DNA of 64,000 nt from Symsagittifera roscoffensis. Lineage: Eukaryota > Xenacoelomorpha > Acoela > Convolutidae. This document shows positions 46,318 through 54,418 of this stretch, piece by piece. Within the stretch, counting starts at the first letter, position 1. Every line of letters begins with the position of its first letter. The translations under genes were made by a program, and so were the position numbers. Where the stretch lies: positions 22,886,701 through 22,950,700 of the forward strand of contig NC_087063.1 in the NCBI RefSeq assembly GCF_963678635.1. Direction: 5' to 3'. The notes under the pieces were generated by a model. That model searched no databases and had not been told where the DNA came from. It was given only the letters and a program-made list of their open reading frames with translations.

Positions 46318-48846
46318 ATGAGACGGAGTAGGGTACCGGTGCTCGAAAAAAGGTCAAGGGGATCAAACACGAAATATAACTCGTCGCTGCGCGGAACGAC
46401 ATCAATAGGCCCAAGCAAAACGAAAGATAACTTTTCAGTTAGCATGGTCAGCACGAGGAGTAGTACCGAGAACAAGGCGCGAGAAAGTGCTAAAGACAAA
46501 GAGGTGGAGCCCACAATTGAAATCGATCTAGAGACACCAGACCAGAGCGTAGATGAAGTGGAGAAGAAGACTACGGAATCCACACCGATGCCCCATATGG
46601 AAGATCAAAATCCAAAAACCGTGGAGTTTTCGCCGATAGACGCGTTGGAAGACACAACAGGCAATACCCGAGAAACGGTCAAAGACGACTCTCAAGTAAA
46701 GAAGACATCTTTTACAGAAAAGTTGGCGATGATGGTCGGAATGAAATCGAAGGACAACACGGCCGAAGAATCAAAAACTGAAAGAGCACGAACATTTGGG
46801 ACAGTGAGCGCGAAGACGACAGAAGGTGACCTAAAGGAAGAACAAGCCAAAACGGAAGCGACAGCCGAAAACAAGACAACGGCTGATCATGAAACAGCTA
46901 CTCTTGAGCTTGGCGACCTGATGACAAAACTAAATCAGATCGACAAACAACTAAAACACAGTGAGGAAGATAGGGACTTAATAAGGAAAGAGTTGAAATA
47001 CAACAAACACGAGTATCTGGATAGTTATTTTAACCTGGCTAAGGCGACAGACGAGAGACTCCAGCAGATGTCGGACAAGGTAGATGCCACCAATGAAGAA
47101 CGAGATAAGAACATCAAAAGAGATATGCAACAGTTGAAAAACCGATATGATGATGTCAACAGCCAATTAGGTAGCCTGGAAAAGAGAATGGACACAATGA
47201 ACAGGAATCAGGCCGAAACTTCGTGTGCAATACAGGCGAAGTTGGATGCAATCTTGAGAAATTCTACCTCACAAGAAAGACCGGCAGCGGATCGCACGCA
47301 AGGCACCAGAGTGGACTTTGTGGAACCACAAAGGAACAAACGGCAATCGACACCGTTGCCTTTAAACCGGGATGCGGTAAGCATAGCACCAACGGCTGCT
47401 AAAACAACCATGAAAAATGGAACATCAAACACAACGAGTGGTCCGGGGGACTCAACAGCTAGCAGCAACGCAGGTCCGGATGCCATGACGTGGGCAAGCA
47501 CTTGGGAGATGATAAACAGGACTCTAGAGGCCTTCGCCACGAGGAACACTGACTCGAGCGATAGGAGAGACGGAAAATCAAGAAAAACTTTCAAGAAGCC
47601 AAAAGAATTCAAAGACGACTCCGATGGATGCATTGACAGCTGGGTGGAAGTGATGAGATTTCACCTAGAGCAAGATAACTTAAATGATGAAAGGCAAGCA
47701 TGCACAGCCATACTCAGCAACCTGGAAGGCACGGCATTGAAATGCGTGGTTGCAAAGAAAGAAGAAGAACGCGACACCGCGGACAAAATCTTCGAAATAT
47801 TGCTGAATCGATTCGGATCAGGCATGAAGGGTCACCAAGCGATGATGCGATTTGAAAAGAGAAGGCAGAGGGACGACGAGTCAATTGATCGGTTCCTAGA
47901 TGACCTCGAGAGCTTGAGAAGAAGGAGTGACCCGGAGGAGTCGACAAACAGAAGAAACTTTAGCATTGCCTCGAAGTTCATTGATGGGGTAAAAAGTGAT
48001 GACTTAAGAACAATATTAGCAACATACTACACATTGTCGAAAGACAGCGCACCGACCCCAGAAGAAAGGAGACAGAAATCAAGGGAATACATGCTGATGA
48101 AACCCAAGAAATACTCATATTCAGAAAACAGGAACACGCAAGGGGGAAGTCAACCCCAGAGGTCGTCAAGGTACAAGCCTAGAGATGACATGGACAAGCG
48201 CAGATCATGCGCGAACTGCGGGTCGGCGGATCACCACGTGGCTGACTGCACAACATACAAACAAGGCATGAAGAGTCTAGGATACGAACCGGATGAGGAT
48301 GACATGAGCCAGATGGAGGAACACGAGTACTATAGTGGCTTAATCATCAAGATAGGCGCAAGATGCTTCTTCTGTAACCAGGAGGGGCACTTCAGAATGG
48401 ATTTTCCCTTGTTCTGGGAAGCGGTCAAGGACCAGAGTCACCCCAAACATAAGTTGGCATTAGCGGTAGTGCAGAATCAGCGGAATAGACAAAACGAGTT
48501 TGAATCTAGGAACTTAGGAGCACCAAGCACGGAATTGCCGACGAAAACAGTGAAAGCTGTAACACATGTTAATGGTGCGATAGAATCCGCGGCCGGGAAC
48601 TCTCTAGAAATAAACTATGAGAAAGCGGCGACGGAAGCAATTGCCAAAGTGAAACAGGATCTGGCTGCGAAAGAAATAGAGCAACGACTAAAGCTGGAGA
48701 TCGAAAGACAAAATTTCAACGAAGCATTAACCGGATCAAACCCAAGACCAGAGGCTGTACCAGGCTCAACAAAGACCGGGAACTGTAACACTGTAAAAAT
48801 GGTGACGGGAAAGCCATTCGGCATATCGAAAATCGGGCTAGAATAA
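46318..48846 (+). CDS. gag: Gag polyprotein
   Basis: 842 residues, starting at the first ATG after an ATG-free leader. Structural polyprotein that would form the particle. Residues 1-190 are charged and low in complexity; about 195-315 form a long coiled coil; about 390-575 resemble the retrotransposon capsid domain (WVEVMRFHLEQDNLNDE, ILSNLEGTALKCV, LLNRFGSG, FLDDLESLRRR). Zinc knuckle 1 is intact (C631-x2-C-x4-H-x4-C, CANCGSADHHVADC). Knuckle 2 near residue 683 (CFFCNQEGHFRMDF) has Phe in place of the last Cys. A second coiled coil closes the protein. The stop codon overlaps the protease start as TAATG, with the next ORF in the -1 frame. The protein is longer than most Ty3/Gypsy Gags, mainly because of the N-terminal extension. 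Confidence 0.87.
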   Translation: MRRSRVPVLEKRSRGSNTKYNSSLRGTTSIGPSKTKDNFSVSMVSTRSSTENKARESAKDKEVEPTIEIDLETPDQSVDEVEKKTTESTPMPHMEDQNPKTVEFSPIDALEDTTGNTRETVKDDSQVKKTSFTEKLAMMVGMKSKDNTAEESKTERARTFGTVSAKTTEGDLKEEQAKTEATAENKTTADHETATLELGDLMTKLNQIDKQLKHSEEDRDLIRKELKYNKHEYLDSYFNLAKATDERLQQMSDKVDATNEERDKNIKRDMQQLKNRYDDVNSQLGSLEKRMDTMNRNQAETSCAIQAKLDAILRNSTSQERPAADRTQGTRVDFVEPQRNKRQSTPLPLNRDAVSIAPTAAKTTMKNGTSNTTSGPGDSTASSNAGPDAMTWASTWEMINRTLEAFATRNTDSSDRRDGKSRKTFKKPKEFKDDSDGCIDSWVEVMRFHLEQDNLNDERQACTAILSNLEGTALKCVVAKKEEERDTADKIFEILLNRFGSGMKGHQAMMRFEKRRQRDDESIDRFLDDLESLRRRSDPEESTNRRNFSIASKFIDGVKSDDLRTILATYYTLSKDSAPTPEERRQKSREYMLMKPKKYSYSENRNTQGGSQPQRSSRYKPRDDMDKRRSCANCGSADHHVADCTTYKQGMKSLGYEPDEDDMSQMEEHEYYSGLIIKIGARCFFCNQEGHFRMDFPLFWEAVKDQSHPKHKLALAVVQNQRNRQNEFESRNLGAPSTELPTKTVKAVTHVNGAIESAAGNSLEINYEKAATEAIAKVKQDLAAKEIEQRLKLEIERQNFNEALTGSNPRPEAVPGSTKTGNCNTVKMVTGKPFGISKIGLE

Positions 48847-50060
48847 TGTCGATAATCACAGTGGGCGGCCACGAGGTAACCAGAAACTTGAGCGAACCGA
48901 GCGACCAGACAATAATGCACATTGACGTGCACGCAGATTACTTGAGTTGTATAAGCCCACAAACGACTTCTAGAGCGCTGAGAGCACTACTCACGAGAGG
49001 GGGCAGCAAGTCGGTACGTGTTGACAACAGGTATACTGAAGCTTATGGTCCACACGAGGTGATGCTAAATATAGATGGAATAAACATCTATACCAAGACA
49101 ATGATAACATGTGACGAAGACCTAATTGGGCAAATCTACGTAGGGAAAGTGGAGTTGAAAGTGAGATCGATTGGACACTGCGCTATGCTTGAAGAAGATG
49201 CGATGCACATCGGGACAGAGGCAGATGTGACAGGGCACGTGCTAGACATAAGTGGCAAAAAGACTCAGCTACGTGGGTTACTTGATACGGGAGCAGTCTT
49301 GAGCGTCATACCAATCGAAACTTGGGAGCGGATGGGCTTTGACAAAGGTGATTTGATAGACTCGAGAATACGGCTGTCAGCTGCAAACAAAGGGACCCTT
49401 CGGGTGCTGGGCAGGACGCCGATAATAGCCCTCAACTTGGGGGAACGTAACCTGTGGATGAGCTTTATCGTGGTAGAAAACCTAGATGAATCTGACCAAT
49501 TCATTTTGGGCAGAGACTTCATCAGGAATTTCGACGTAACGATTGATCTAAATAACGCAATGTTCAGGATACGGAACCCGGATAGGAGGTACGCAATCAA
49601 ACCGGTAAATTTAATAATGGCAAATGAAAACAAAGCACCGGTATTCTTGAGCAGGAGGGTGAGGCTAAAAGCGAATGAAGCGGCAATCGTAGGCTTGAGG
49701 ATGAAAAATTACAATGAACTAAGTGACAACAAGCAAGTGTGTGTAGTTCCGAATCCTAATAGTCAAAGTGCTGCTGTTTTAGGAAGATCCTTCTCGATAA
49801 CGAAGAGCGGCCTCTGCGCCAGTGTCTTGTTGAATACCCTTGATATACCGATCACGATACAGAGAGGGAGGAAACTGGGATATGCTTTACCGGTTAAAAC
49901 TCGATATGAAACAATCGAGAACTCAAAACAAAATGAAGTTGTTGATTGTCCCAATCATAGGGACAAAATTTGTATCTTGAGACGATTGCAGAAAATAAAA
50001 GATTCTTCAGGTCTTATTAAATCACTTAAGTCAGAAACGGATGATGGGCTGTCGAGCTGA
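48846..50060 (+). CDS. pro: Retropepsin (aspartic protease) ORF
   Basis: 404 residues; ATG overlaps the gag stop (TAATG). The catalytic motif LLDTGA has Asp at residue 147, followed by SVIPIETW and, about 80 residues on, FILGRDFI, the expected second signature of retropepsins. The protein would cleave Gag and Pol as a homodimer. About 130 residues before the protease and 180 after are not assigned. The ORF ends in TGA at 50058, but the same frame stays open into pol, so protease and reverse transcriptase may have been one protein. Confidence 0.87.
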   Translation: MSIITVGGHEVTRNLSEPSDQTIMHIDVHADYLSCISPQTTSRALRALLTRGGSKSVRVDNRYTEAYGPHEVMLNIDGINIYTKTMITCDEDLIGQIYVGKVELKVRSIGHCAMLEEDAMHIGTEADVTGHVLDISGKKTQLRGLLDTGAVLSVIPIETWERMGFDKGDLIDSRIRLSAANKGTLRVLGRTPIIALNLGERNLWMSFIVVENLDESDQFILGRDFIRNFDVTIDLNNAMFRIRNPDRRYAIKPVNLIMANENKAPVFLSRRVRLKANEAAIVGLRMKNYNELSDNKQVCVVPNPNSQSAAVLGRSFSITKSGLCASVLLNTLDIPITIQRGRKLGYALPVKTRYETIENSKQNEVVDCPNHRDKICILRRLQKIKDSSGLIKSLKSETDDGLSS

Positions 50061-50093
50061 TCGAACTTTCCAGAGCGACCCACACTAGATGAA

Positions 50094-52025
50094 ATGCAAA
50101 CTGATAAACCGGTTCTGCCGGAGGTTGAACATTTGAGGGGCAAACTGAAAGATGAACAGCTCGAAGCCATCAAGGACGTACTAGAGCGGAACGAGGAAGT
50201 TTTTTCGAGGCATAAGGCGGATATCGGGTGTTGTAATTTCGTTGAGCATGAAATAGAACTTGAGGAAAACGCGGTACCACACAGGGAGGGAGCGAGGCGC
50301 ATGACCCCACACAAATCGGACGCGTGTAGAAAAGAAATCGAGACGTTACTAGAGTATGACATGATAGAACCATCCAAGTCACCGTGGGCGTGTGGAGTAG
50401 TGATGGCCAAAAAGAAAGGCGACCAGTTGAGGTTTTGTTGTGACTTTCGATACCTGAACTCCGTCACGGTGAAGGATGCCTATCCCATACCTAGGGTTGA
50501 TGAGAGCCTCTCGAAGTTAGGTGATGCAAAATTTTTTACGACTCTTGATTTAGGCTCGGCCTTTTGGCAGGTACCACTAAGGAAGCAGGACAGGGACAAG
50601 ACAGGGTTTGCCTGCGAGTTGGGTCTGTTTCAATGGAAACGGATGCCGTTTGGACTTTGCAATGCCACAGCCACGTTTCAGCGGTTGATGGCACACGCGC
50701 TGATATGCGTGACGAAGAAGTATGGCAACCTGGTAATGTGCTACGTGGATGACGTGGTAATAGCGACGCCAACACTGGAAGACCACATTGAGAGACTTGA
50801 CGAAGTGTTTGCATGCATGAAGAGGTCGGGGCTAAAGTGTAAACCATCAAAGTGCGAGATACTCAAGGACTCAATAAAATACTTGGGCAGAATGGTAGAC
50901 AAGCACGGCATCAGACCTGATACGGACGCCGTGGAAGCAGTCCTGACCTGGAAATCACCGAAGACAGAGCACCAGTTGATGAGCTTCCTGGGTTTCGCTA
51001 ACTATTATAGAGAGTTCATCAAAGGCTATGCAGACAAGGTATACCCGATGCAACAATTAATGAGACACAAGGGCAAGAAGTTCACGTGGAACAACGCAGC
51101 AGAAGAGTCATTCCAGAGAATAAAGAAAGAGCTATGTGAGGCACCAGTACTGGGTATGCCGACTGAGAAAGGGATGTACGTGCTGGACACGGATGCGTCG
51201 GTAGTCGCAATTTCTGGGATTCTACACCAAGAACAAGAATGGAATGGGAAGACAGTCTTGAGACCAATAGCGTACGGGAGCAAAGTCCTGAGTGACACGG
51301 AAATGAAGTACGGAGCACCGAAAGCAGAGATGTTCGCGGTGGTTACCTTTGTCGAGAAATACAGGGAATACCTGGGCAGTGAGCCATTCAAGTTGCGAGT
51401 CGACAATCGAGCACTGAGCTGGCTGAAAACGTACTCAATGGACCAAAGTTACATTGGGAGGTGGATAGTTCGCCTGGATGGATACAACATGATAATTGAG
51501 CATAGAACACGAGATAAACATCAGAATGCCGACAGCTTGAGTAAGAAGACGGAGTTCTATGAGAGACAAGAGCAAAGAGAGGCAGACAGACCTGAAATCA
51601 AAGATGGCTTCTCCTTCATGGACAAGGAAACGTACGACAGCCTTCCACTCACGAGATGGCTGGACAAATCAGGCAAACCGATAGAAGATCATCCTGAATT
51701 ACCTAAAAAACCTCCAGCGAAGACCATCTTGAAGAAGAGCAAAAGGATTCCAATAGAGATAATACTCAAGTCGAAGATCGTGAAGGAGACGCTCAAGGCA
51801 AAAGGCTATGATCTTAACCAGGTAGAAGCAGGAACTGCACAGATAGATGATGATTTAATGAGGTTGCTCGAGAAACTATCAGATCATAAGCCCGTGATCC
51901 AAGAGAAGGGTCAAGAGGAACCGGAAGTCACTATACTTCGGAGAAAAGAGACAGTGAACGATACTAACTCCTCAAGAGGAAGCGTCACTGACAGCAAAGA
52001 TGTCGTGCGGTCACTAGTTGATTAG
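50094..52025 (+). CDS. pol: Reverse transcriptase and RNase H
   Basis: 643 residues from the ATG at 50094; the frame is open from 50061, right after the stop of the protease ORF. RT motifs in order: LRFCCDFRYLNSVT, FFTTLDLGSAFWQVPL, MPFGLCNATATFQRLM, YVDD at residues 217-220, KYLGRMVDKHGIRPD, then the FLGFANYYREFIKGYA connection typical of Ty3/Gypsy. RNase H follows with VLDTDAS (D367), the Glu in KAEMFAVV, VDNRAL, and HQNADSLSKK. The catalytic residues look intact. After RNase H come about 140 charged residues with no integrase zinc finger or DDE core, where Ty3/Gypsy pols normally carry one. Ends in TAG at 52023, with the same frame open beyond it. Confidence 0.95.
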   Translation: MQTDKPVLPEVEHLRGKLKDEQLEAIKDVLERNEEVFSRHKADIGCCNFVEHEIELEENAVPHREGARRMTPHKSDACRKEIETLLEYDMIEPSKSPWACGVVMAKKKGDQLRFCCDFRYLNSVTVKDAYPIPRVDESLSKLGDAKFFTTLDLGSAFWQVPLRKQDRDKTGFACELGLFQWKRMPFGLCNATATFQRLMAHALICVTKKYGNLVMCYVDDVVIATPTLEDHIERLDEVFACMKRSGLKCKPSKCEILKDSIKYLGRMVDKHGIRPDTDAVEAVLTWKSPKTEHQLMSFLGFANYYREFIKGYADKVYPMQQLMRHKGKKFTWNNAAEESFQRIKKELCEAPVLGMPTEKGMYVLDTDASVVAISGILHQEQEWNGKTVLRPIAYGSKVLSDTEMKYGAPKAEMFAVVTFVEKYREYLGSEPFKLRVDNRALSWLKTYSMDQSYIGRWIVRLDGYNMIIEHRTRDKHQNADSLSKKTEFYERQEQREADRPEIKDGFSFMDKETYDSLPLTRWLDKSGKPIEDHPELPKKPPAKTILKKSKRIPIEIILKSKIVKETLKAKGYDLNQVEAGTAQIDDDLMRLLEKLSDHKPVIQEKGQEEPEVTILRRKETVNDTNSSRGSVTDSKDVVRSLVD

Positions 52026-52718
52026 ATCCCCGAAAATATTCTGGAGCAGACCAAGGTTAGGAAAAAGAAGGTGACGTTCAAAGAAGATACTGAACACCTG
52101 GGACCAGGTCAAGAGTCCGGGGAGTGTTCCATGTTCACGGAAGAAGAAACCGGAGAAGGAAAATTGTCCGGGGAGCGTGAGGAATGGGATGAAGACTCGG
52201 ATGAGAGCAGCGAAAACCAAGAGAGTCTGTACATGATATTGGCGGAAGAGAAGACAAGGCACCACGACAGGGAGTTACAGACGAATCCATCTTCAGGAAC
52301 GTACAATCTAGACATACAGGAGCTACGAGGTGGTGAGGAACTTGAGAAAATTGCGGTTTCAAGGAAGCCATTCAGGGAACTATCATGCAACTCAAACGTC
52401 AGAACAAATCTGGTGCCAGAAGATGATATGAAAATCGTGAAAAGGATGATATGCGTGAAGCTGAGTGATGACATCCACAACCCTGGTGAGATGAATGGAC
52501 AGATCATGGCGCTGAAGGAGCATGTCAAGGAGAGATACAGGCTGTCAGACCTAATAAGAGCCCAAAAGAATTATGAAAATCTGAAGCCTCACGTTCCGTC
52601 CCCGGAGGACTGGTGCATACCGAAGGACATGGAGGGTCTCGAGTACCTGGTGGTAGAGCCAGCGTGTGAAGTGAATGAAAAGGCACCAGAGAGAAAAATG
52701 ATGGTAATGAGAACTTGA
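52026..52718 (+). CDS. Acidic segment after pol, unidentified
   Basis: Open in the pol frame directly after the TAG at 52023 and ending at TGA 52716. It has no ATG near its left end; the first is near 52131. It is rich in Glu, Asp and Ser, with little predicted fold in the first half and a more ordered second half (EHVKERYRLSDLIRAQKNY). No integrase motif. It is either a pol extension reached by readthrough or a remnant after a nonsense mutation. The next ORF overlaps its stop in the -1 frame. Confidence 0.5.
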   Translation: MPENILEQTKVRKKKVTFKEDTEHLGPGQESGECSMFTEEETGEGKLSGEREEWDEDSDESSENQESLYMILAEEKTRHHDRELQTNPSSGTYNLDIQELRGGEELEKIAVSRKPFRELSCNSNVRTNLVPEDDMKIVKRMICVKLSDDIHNPGEMNGQIMALKEHVKERYRLSDLIRAQKNYENLKPHVPSPEDWCIPKDMEGLEYLVVEPACEVNEKAPERKMMVMRT

Positions 52719-53905
52719 GTTTAGACGACAATGAAAAGATAGGAGTGGAGTCTGAAGCAGGATCATTTGTAGAAGAAGACTGGAACGACCCGGAGCAAGA
52801 TGAGGTGCCGAAGTGGATGGAGCCAGATCGACCAATACCACCGGGAACCAGGACTGGCAATCGTAAACGCACCGGCATGAGGTACAACAGGTACGGGGAT
52901 GACTTCTTGATCGATAAGATACAGCCAGACAAATTGGGCGAGGAACTACTGAGTGCAGGCGAACTGGAAGCCGATGAGGAATGGCAGGTCATTGACGATG
53001 GTGTACACTATCCGCAGGAAGACTACTCGACGCCGGAACTGGAGACGGATCTCGAACAGAGTGAGATAGAGAGAAGGGAGAATACGAACTTGAGGATACT
53101 AGAGTGGATGCGCGATGTCAAAGACGAGAGCCGCGAAGGACAAAGCATTCAACAAATCGATGTATCAGCGGCAAATTACATGAAGACAGAGGACCCTCTT
53201 TTCGGATGGACGGCAACAGACAGGCCACTGGACATTCCTCAGGACAATTCAGACCCGACAACATCGACGGGGACGTCGATAAATATTTTTGTTCGGGGAG
53301 TGGGGGTAGGACTTACCCACACCGAAAATTTGATGATAAAGAAGCTCAAGGAAGTGAGAGAAACAAGCGAATTGGAACTGGAAGAAGAAGAGTCAGAGCC
53401 TACAATAGGTCGGAATTTCAAAACGAAATTTGAAATACCCAATGAGTACTCGGAAAACATCATGATAACGGATAGCGACTTCATCCTGTCAAACAGGACT
53501 AGCGCGATCTGCATCACGGCGGACATGAGTTTTAAATCAAGATTTGAAGCTGACTTCAAAAGAGAGTACCAGAACGTGGAGTTTCTGTTCAGACAGAGGC
53601 CAGGACCGGGAGGGACGGCAGCGCTTCCACCATCAGTAGCACAAGTCCCGGGCAAATATCTGTGCTTCCTAGTGACGAGGGTCAATGACAGGAACACAAT
53701 TAATCCCGAACACGTGATGTTGGCACTAACAAGACTACGAGACTTCATGATTGAAAGAGGAATAACGGAGGTCTCGATGCCGGTGTATGACCCAAACAGG
53801 GGCAAACTGAGCTCAAGGGAATTGTACGCTATCCTACACGTAGTCTTCGCGGAAACTGAGATAATGGTGTATCTTCACAAGAAATACTACTTGAGCATCG
53901 CCTGA
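52715..53905 (+). CDS. Macro-domain-like protein segment
   Basis: 396 codons, frame open from 52679, without a start ATG near the left end; it probably continues the preceding segment. The first 240 residues are acidic and unassigned. About residues 245-390 resemble the TARG1/OARD1-Poa1 type of macro domain, which binds ADP-ribose or removes it from proteins. Matching landmarks in order: DSDFILSNRTSAICITADM, FKREYQNVEFLFRQ, GKYLCFLVTR, LTRLRDFMIERGITEVSMP, and ILHVVFAETEIMVYL. The loop that is usually GCGLDRL after the SMP strand reads VYDPNRGKL, so catalytic and glycine-loop residues are altered; binding without catalysis is possible. The identification is by pattern, not by alignment. Confidence 0.65.
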   Translation: MSLDDNEKIGVESEAGSFVEEDWNDPEQDEVPKWMEPDRPIPPGTRTGNRKRTGMRYNRYGDDFLIDKIQPDKLGEELLSAGELEADEEWQVIDDGVHYPQEDYSTPELETDLEQSEIERRENTNLRILEWMRDVKDESREGQSIQQIDVSAANYMKTEDPLFGWTATDRPLDIPQDNSDPTTSTGTSINIFVRGVGVGLTHTENLMIKKLKEVRETSELELEEEESEPTIGRNFKTKFEIPNEYSENIMITDSDFILSNRTSAICITADMSFKSRFEADFKREYQNVEFLFRQRPGPGGTAALPPSVAQVPGKYLCFLVTRVNDRNTINPEHVMLALTRLRDFMIERGITEVSMPVYDPNRGKLSSRELYAILHVVFAETEIMVYLHKKYYLSIA

Positions 53906-54418
53906 GTTGGGGACACGGGGTCTCGAGTTGGGCGTGAGGGAGGAGTCTTGAGTTAGGTACTGGGGTGCGGCACAGGTAAAGGGATCTTAAGACGTGATTG
54001 GCATGACAATTGAATTTTAAAAAGAATTAACGGTGCTAAAACTTAAAATGAATCTGCATGCTTTTAGGGAAATTCCAATTGAATTGTTTTAAGTAGAATG
54101 AAAATGATAAGATTTTAACCATACTGGTAAAAGGGGGGTCTCTAGGTTAGGAACATGACATGTTAAGTCTTAATATGGTTTCTATTTTCAGATCAAGTTT
54201 GAAAAACAAAGTTGAAAATCCAACTATACTCAAGCGAGAGACAGAAAGAGAAATCTTGATTGAACTCGCCATAAACGACACCTGCAGCAAGTATTTGCAA
54301 GAGAACATTTCTAGAGAATTCTTGAGTTGGGTAATTCTTGAGCCGGTAAGGTAATTCTTGAGCTGGTAAGGTAATTCTTGAGCTGGTTAATACTTGAATA
54401 CATCCCGAAGTCACAAGA
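53906..54418 (+). other. Non-coding gap with splice-acceptor-like site and 20-bp repeats
   Basis: No ORF bridges this interval. tggtttctattttcag at 54176-54191 is a good acceptor-like sequence, and no ATG occurs between it and the SGNH ORF start at 54419. About 3.5 copies of a 20-bp unit, gtaattcttgagctggtaag, lie at about 54315-54390. The gap may separate a genomic-mRNA part from a spliced-mRNA part of the element. Confidence 0.45.

Noticed and set aside
47208-47633. Minus-strand ORFs inside gag, pol and the later element ORFs
   Set aside because: They are antisense shadows of the plus-strand coding frames in a GC-richer region; none shows its own domain signature.
52691-52705. Canonical -1 slippery heptamer at the ORF overlap near 52700
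   Set aside because: The A-run (gagaaaaatg) does not fit X XXY YYZ in the zero frame, so a standard frameshift site cannot be claimed there.
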